From positions 6,882,001 to 6,946,000 of the forward strand of contig NZ_CP026652.1 of assembly GCF_002946835.1 (NCBI RefSeq): DNA of 64,000 bases, in the 5' to 3' direction. Below the pieces are notes generated by a model. That model was not told where the DNA came from, did not search any database, and saw nothing but the letters and a program-made list of their open reading frames with translations. Source of the DNA: Streptomyces dengpaensis. Lineage in GTDB: Bacteria; Actinomycetota; Actinomycetes; Streptomycetales; Streptomycetaceae. Below, one piece after another: positions 61,572 through 64,000 of the stretch (its first letter is position 1; every line of letters starts with the position of its first letter). The position numbers and the translations under genes were made by a program.

Positions 61572-63014
61572 ATGCTGACCATCCTCGGCTTCACCATGAT
61601 CGCGACCTTCCTGGTCCTGATCATGCTGAAGAAGTTGTCGCCGATCGCGGCGCTCGTACTGATTCCGGCACTCTTCTGTGTCTTCGTCGGCAAGGGCGCC
61701 AAACTCGGTGACTACACCATCGACGGCGTCACCAGCCTCGCCCCGACCGCGGCGATGCTGATGTTCGCGATCGTCTACTTCGGCGTGATGATCGACGTCG
61801 GTCTCTTCGACCCGATCGTCCGGGGGATCCTCAAGTTCTGCAAGGCCGACCCGATGCGCATCGTCGTCGGCACCGCCGTACTCGCCGCCATCGTCTCGCT
61901 CGACGGCGACGGCTCGACCACCTTCATGATCACGGTCTCGGCGATGTACCCGCTGTACAAGCGCCTCAAGATGAGCCTGGTCGTCATGACCGGCGTCGCC
62001 GCGATGGCCAACGGCGTGATGAACACCCTGCCGTGGGGCGGCCCGACGGCCCGCGCCGCGACCGCCCTGAAGCTGGACGCCAGCGACATCTTCGTCCCGA
62101 TGATCCCGGCCCTCGCCGTCGGCCTCCTCGGCGTCTTCCTCCTCTCGTACGTCCTCGGCCTGCGCGAGCGCAAGCGGCTCGGCACGCTCACGCTGGACAA
62201 GGTGCTCGTGGAGGAGCCGGAGACGGAGACCGTGCTGGTGGGCGCGGGCAACAAGGCTTCGGGTAGCGAGGGTGCGGGCGGCAAGGCCATGGGCAACAAG
62301 GCCGTGGCGGCGGGCGGTTCGGGCTCCGGCACGGACGCCGACGCGCCGGACGAGGGCCAGGACGACCGGATGCTTCAGGTCCTCGACCCGGCCCGGCCCA
62401 CCCTGCGTCCGAAGCTCTACTGGTTCAACGCGCTGCTCACGGTCGCGCTGCTCACCGCCATGATCATGGAGTGGCTGCCGATCCCGGTGCTGTTCCTCCT
62501 CGGTGCGGCACTGGCTCTGACCGTCAACTTCCCGCACATGCCCGACCAGAAGGCCCGCCTCGGCGCCCACGCCGAGAACGTCCTCAACGTCTCCGGCATG
62601 GTCTTCGCCGCCGCCGTCTTCACCGGCGTCCTGCAGGGCACCGGCATGGTCGACGACATGGCCAAGTGGCTGGTCTCCATCGTCCCCGACGGCATGGGCC
62701 CGCACATGGCCCTGGTCACCGGAGTCCTGAGCATCCCGCTCACGTACTTCATGTCGAACGACGGCTTCTACTTCGGCGTCCTCCCGGTCCTCGCCGAGGC
62801 CGGCCAGGCCCACGGCGTCTCCCCCTTGGAGATCGCCCGCGCCTCGCTGGTCGGCCAGCCCCTGCACATGTCGAGCCCGCTCGTCCCGGCCGTATACGTC
62901 CTGGTCGGCATGGCCAAGGTGGAGTTCGGAGACCACACGCGGTTCGTGGTGAAGTGGGCCGCGCTCACGTGTCTGGTGGTGCTTGGGGCGGGGACTTTGT
63001 TCGGGATCGTCTGA
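61572..63014 (+). CDS. CitMHS-family citrate-metal:H+ symporter
   Basis: Encodes 480 residues, about 12 helices. MLTILGFTMIATFLVLIMLK start, VSLDGDGSTTFMITVSAMYP, NGVMNTLPWGGPTARAATAL and the second half LTYFMSNDGFYFGVLPVLAE with GQPLHMSSPLVPAVYVLV are the duplicated signature loops of CitMHS. Imports citrate complexed with Mg2+ or Ca2+ using protons. The central loop (about residues 215-265) is rich in Gly, Ser, Asn, Lys. No CitA/B-type sensor gene adjacent. The mRNA ends in the repeat structure at 63015-63199. Confidence 0.93.
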   Translation: MLTILGFTMIATFLVLIMLKKLSPIAALVLIPALFCVFVGKGAKLGDYTIDGVTSLAPTAAMLMFAIVYFGVMIDVGLFDPIVRGILKFCKADPMRIVVGTAVLAAIVSLDGDGSTTFMITVSAMYPLYKRLKMSLVVMTGVAAMANGVMNTLPWGGPTARAATALKLDASDIFVPMIPALAVGLLGVFLLSYVLGLRERKRLGTLTLDKVLVEEPETETVLVGAGNKASGSEGAGGKAMGNKAVAAGGSGSGTDADAPDEGQDDRMLQVLDPARPTLRPKLYWFNALLTVALLTAMIMEWLPIPVLFLLGAALALTVNFPHMPDQKARLGAHAENVLNVSGMVFAAAVFTGVLQGTGMVDDMAKWLVSIVPDGMGPHMALVTGVLSIPLTYFMSNDGFYFGVLPVLAEAGQAHGVSPLEIARASLVGQPLHMSSPLVPAVYVLVGMAKVEFGDHTRFVVKWAALTCLVVLGAGTLFGIV

Positions 63015-63199
63015 TCAACAGCCGGATAACAGATAGCAAATAACGGATGACAGGTAACAGATAACGGATAGCGGATAGCGGATGACGGATATCAGATGAC
63101 AGATTTCAAAGTCTGGCATCTGTCATCCGTTGTCCGTCGTCTGTCATCCGTCGTCTGTCATCCGTCGTCCGTCGTCCGTCGTCCGTCGTCCGTCATCGG
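63015..63199. repeat. 7-nt minisatellite arranged as a giant imperfect inverted repeat
   Basis: Left half (about 63024-63104) is made of purine-rich units GGATAAC, AGATAGC, GGATGAC and similar. Right half (63118-63195) is made of the complementary units GTCATCC, GTCGTCC, GTCGTCT. At the centre GATGACAGAT (63095-63104) pairs perfectly with ATCTGTCATC (63118-63127) around a 13-nt loop. It could form a hairpin of about 80 bp. Probably serves as the terminator of citM. Confidence 0.85.
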
Positions 63200-64000
63200 A
63201 TGGAGGACCTCCCTCTAGTGCCAGGAGAGAACCGCGGCTGGCTACTCCGCCTCGTCATCGCCTTCAGCTTCGCGCAGGGCGCGGTGTCGATGGCCCGGCC
63301 CGCCGTCTCCTACCGTGCCCTCGCGCTGGGTGCGGACGAGCGCGCGGTCGGTGTGATCGCGGGCGTGTACGCCCTGCTTCCGCTGTTCGCCGCCGTCCCC
63401 CTCGGCCGCCGTACCGACCACGGCCGCTGCGCACCTCTGTTGCCCGTCGGCGTCGTCCTCATATCCGGCGGCTGCGTGCTGAGCGGCCTCGCCGACTCCC
63501 TGTGGGCGATGGCGATCTGGAGCGGAGTGATGGGCCTGGGCCACTTGTGCTTCGTGATCGGCGCCCAGTCGCTCGTGGCCCGCCAGTCCGCCCCGCACGA
63601 ACAGGACCGCAACTTCGGCCACTTCACGATCGGCGCCTCGCTCGGCCAGCTGGTCGGCCCCATCGCGGCGGGCGCCCTGATCGGCGGCCCCGACATGGCC
63701 GGTACGAGTGCGCTCGCGCTGCTGGTCGCGGGCGTCGGCGCGGCCGTCGCGTTCACGTCGCTGTGGCGCATAGAGGACCGTCGTACGACGCCCAAGTCCC
63801 GTACCGCGCAAGGCGGACGTGTCCCCGTGCAGCGCATCCTGCGCGCCCGCGGCGTGCCCGCGGGCATCCTCATCAGCCTCTCCGTGCTGTCCGCGACCGA
63901 CATACTCACCGCGTACCTGCCGGTGGTCGGCGAGCACCGGGGCATCGCGCCGTCGGTCATCGGCGTCCTGCTCAGCCTCCGCGCGGCGGCCACCATCGCC
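63200..64000 (+). CDS. MFS transporter, 3' end outside window
   Basis: Open frame from ATG 63200 (or GTG 63218 with GGAGGA upstream) to the right edge without a stop, 267 residues seen. Helices: GWLLRLVIAFSFAQGAVSMA, GVIAGVYALLPLFAAVPLGR, then the motif-A loop RRTDHGR, and VGVVLISGGCVLSGLADSLW with SGVMGLGHLCFVIGAQSLVA. General MFS export/import type with 12 helices expected. Substrate unknown. Confidence 0.9.
   Translation, partial: MEDLPLVPGENRGWLLRLVIAFSFAQGAVSMARPAVSYRALALGADERAVGVIAGVYALLPLFAAVPLGRRTDHGRCAPLLPVGVVLISGGCVLSGLADSLWAMAIWSGVMGLGHLCFVIGAQSLVARQSAPHEQDRNFGHFTIGASLGQLVGPIAAGALIGGPDMAGTSALALLVAGVGAAVAFTSLWRIEDRRTTPKSRTAQGGRVPVQRILRARGVPAGILISLSVLSATDILTAYLPVVGEHRGIAPSVIGVLLSLRAAATIA

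Noticed and set aside
63015..63199. CRISPR-like appearance of short repeats
   Set aside because: Units are 7 nt with no unique spacers, and the halves are mutually complementary. It is a minisatellite/inverted repeat, not a CRISPR array.
1..64000. tRNA, rRNA, prophage, integrase or insertion-sequence genes
   Set aside because: I looked for cloverleaf arms, transposase and integrase motifs and found none. Absence is by eye only; a tRNAscan or Infernal run would be decisive.

Overview
The window is high-GC DNA with actinobacterial gene style: GTG/TTG starts, several likely leaderless genes, SepF, streptogrisin-type proteases, a sortase-E type LAETG anchor, an AA10 LPMO, and a DUF5685 gene. It is almost certainly a Streptomyces chromosome, in a core or core-flanking region. 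No rRNA, tRNA, CRISPR array, prophage or intact insertion sequence was found.

Layout. 1-3.8 kb: branched-chain amino-acid ABC transport (fused permease entering from the left edge, small membrane protein, lipoprotein, substrate-binding lipoprotein). 3.9-12.7 kb: a stand-alone cytochrome oxidase subunit I, an I78 inhibitor, PAP2 phosphatase, GT-C-like membrane protein, a DHA2 drug exporter behind a 26-bp perfect hairpin, a glutaryl-CoA-dehydrogenase-like enzyme and a SepF paralogue. 13-15.2 kb: a DUF5685 gene frameshifted by a small dispersed palindromic repeat, the tail of a lost flavin monooxygenase, and DUF1684. 15.5-18.9 kb: two streptogrisin-like secreted proteases flanking an SPFH protein.

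19.0-21.0 kb is a gene graveyard. It holds remnants of an AlkZ-like winged-helix protein (with an internal deletion), DoxX, TetR, a lactate 2-monooxygenase and an Lrp/AsnC regulator. The last two meet head to head at one deletion scar. Next comes an SOS-type mutasome operon, dnaE2 plus a Y-family protein that lacks the catalytic carboxylates (ImuB-like), under a near-perfect LexA box.

25.7-36 kb: cupin/MarR divergon with twin operators, secreted lipase, wall-anchored LPMO, small enzymes and regulators, DUF72, a DUF5925-type AAA ATPase and a membrane-anchored glycosidase. 36-44.4 kb: a surface-polysaccharide cluster (flippase fused to a GT-C-like domain in 1275 residues, CE4 deacetylase, two GT2 enzymes, a FemAB/CelD-like acyltransferase, a small membrane protein). 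The glycosidase converges on it, so export, decoration and trimming of one glycan is a reasonable reading.

44.8-47.2 kb: SGNH esterase and a Ser/Thr kinase. 47.3-53.8 kb: a coherent module of DUF4331 surface protein, TPR membrane protein and NicO-type Ni/Co permease, divergent from an ECF sigma/anti-sigma pair. Both sides carry SigK-like promoter motifs, which suggests one regulon. 54-64 kb: a TetR remnant, a type ISP specificity-domain protein, hmgA with a GntR regulator, a TetR gene with a palindromic operator in front of a molybdopterin oxidoreductase, a CitMHS transporter ending in a large 7-nt-repeat inverted structure, and an MFS gene cut by the right edge.

Evidence is from reading translations, motifs and base patterns only. 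Family names are recognition from sequence and were not checked by database search.
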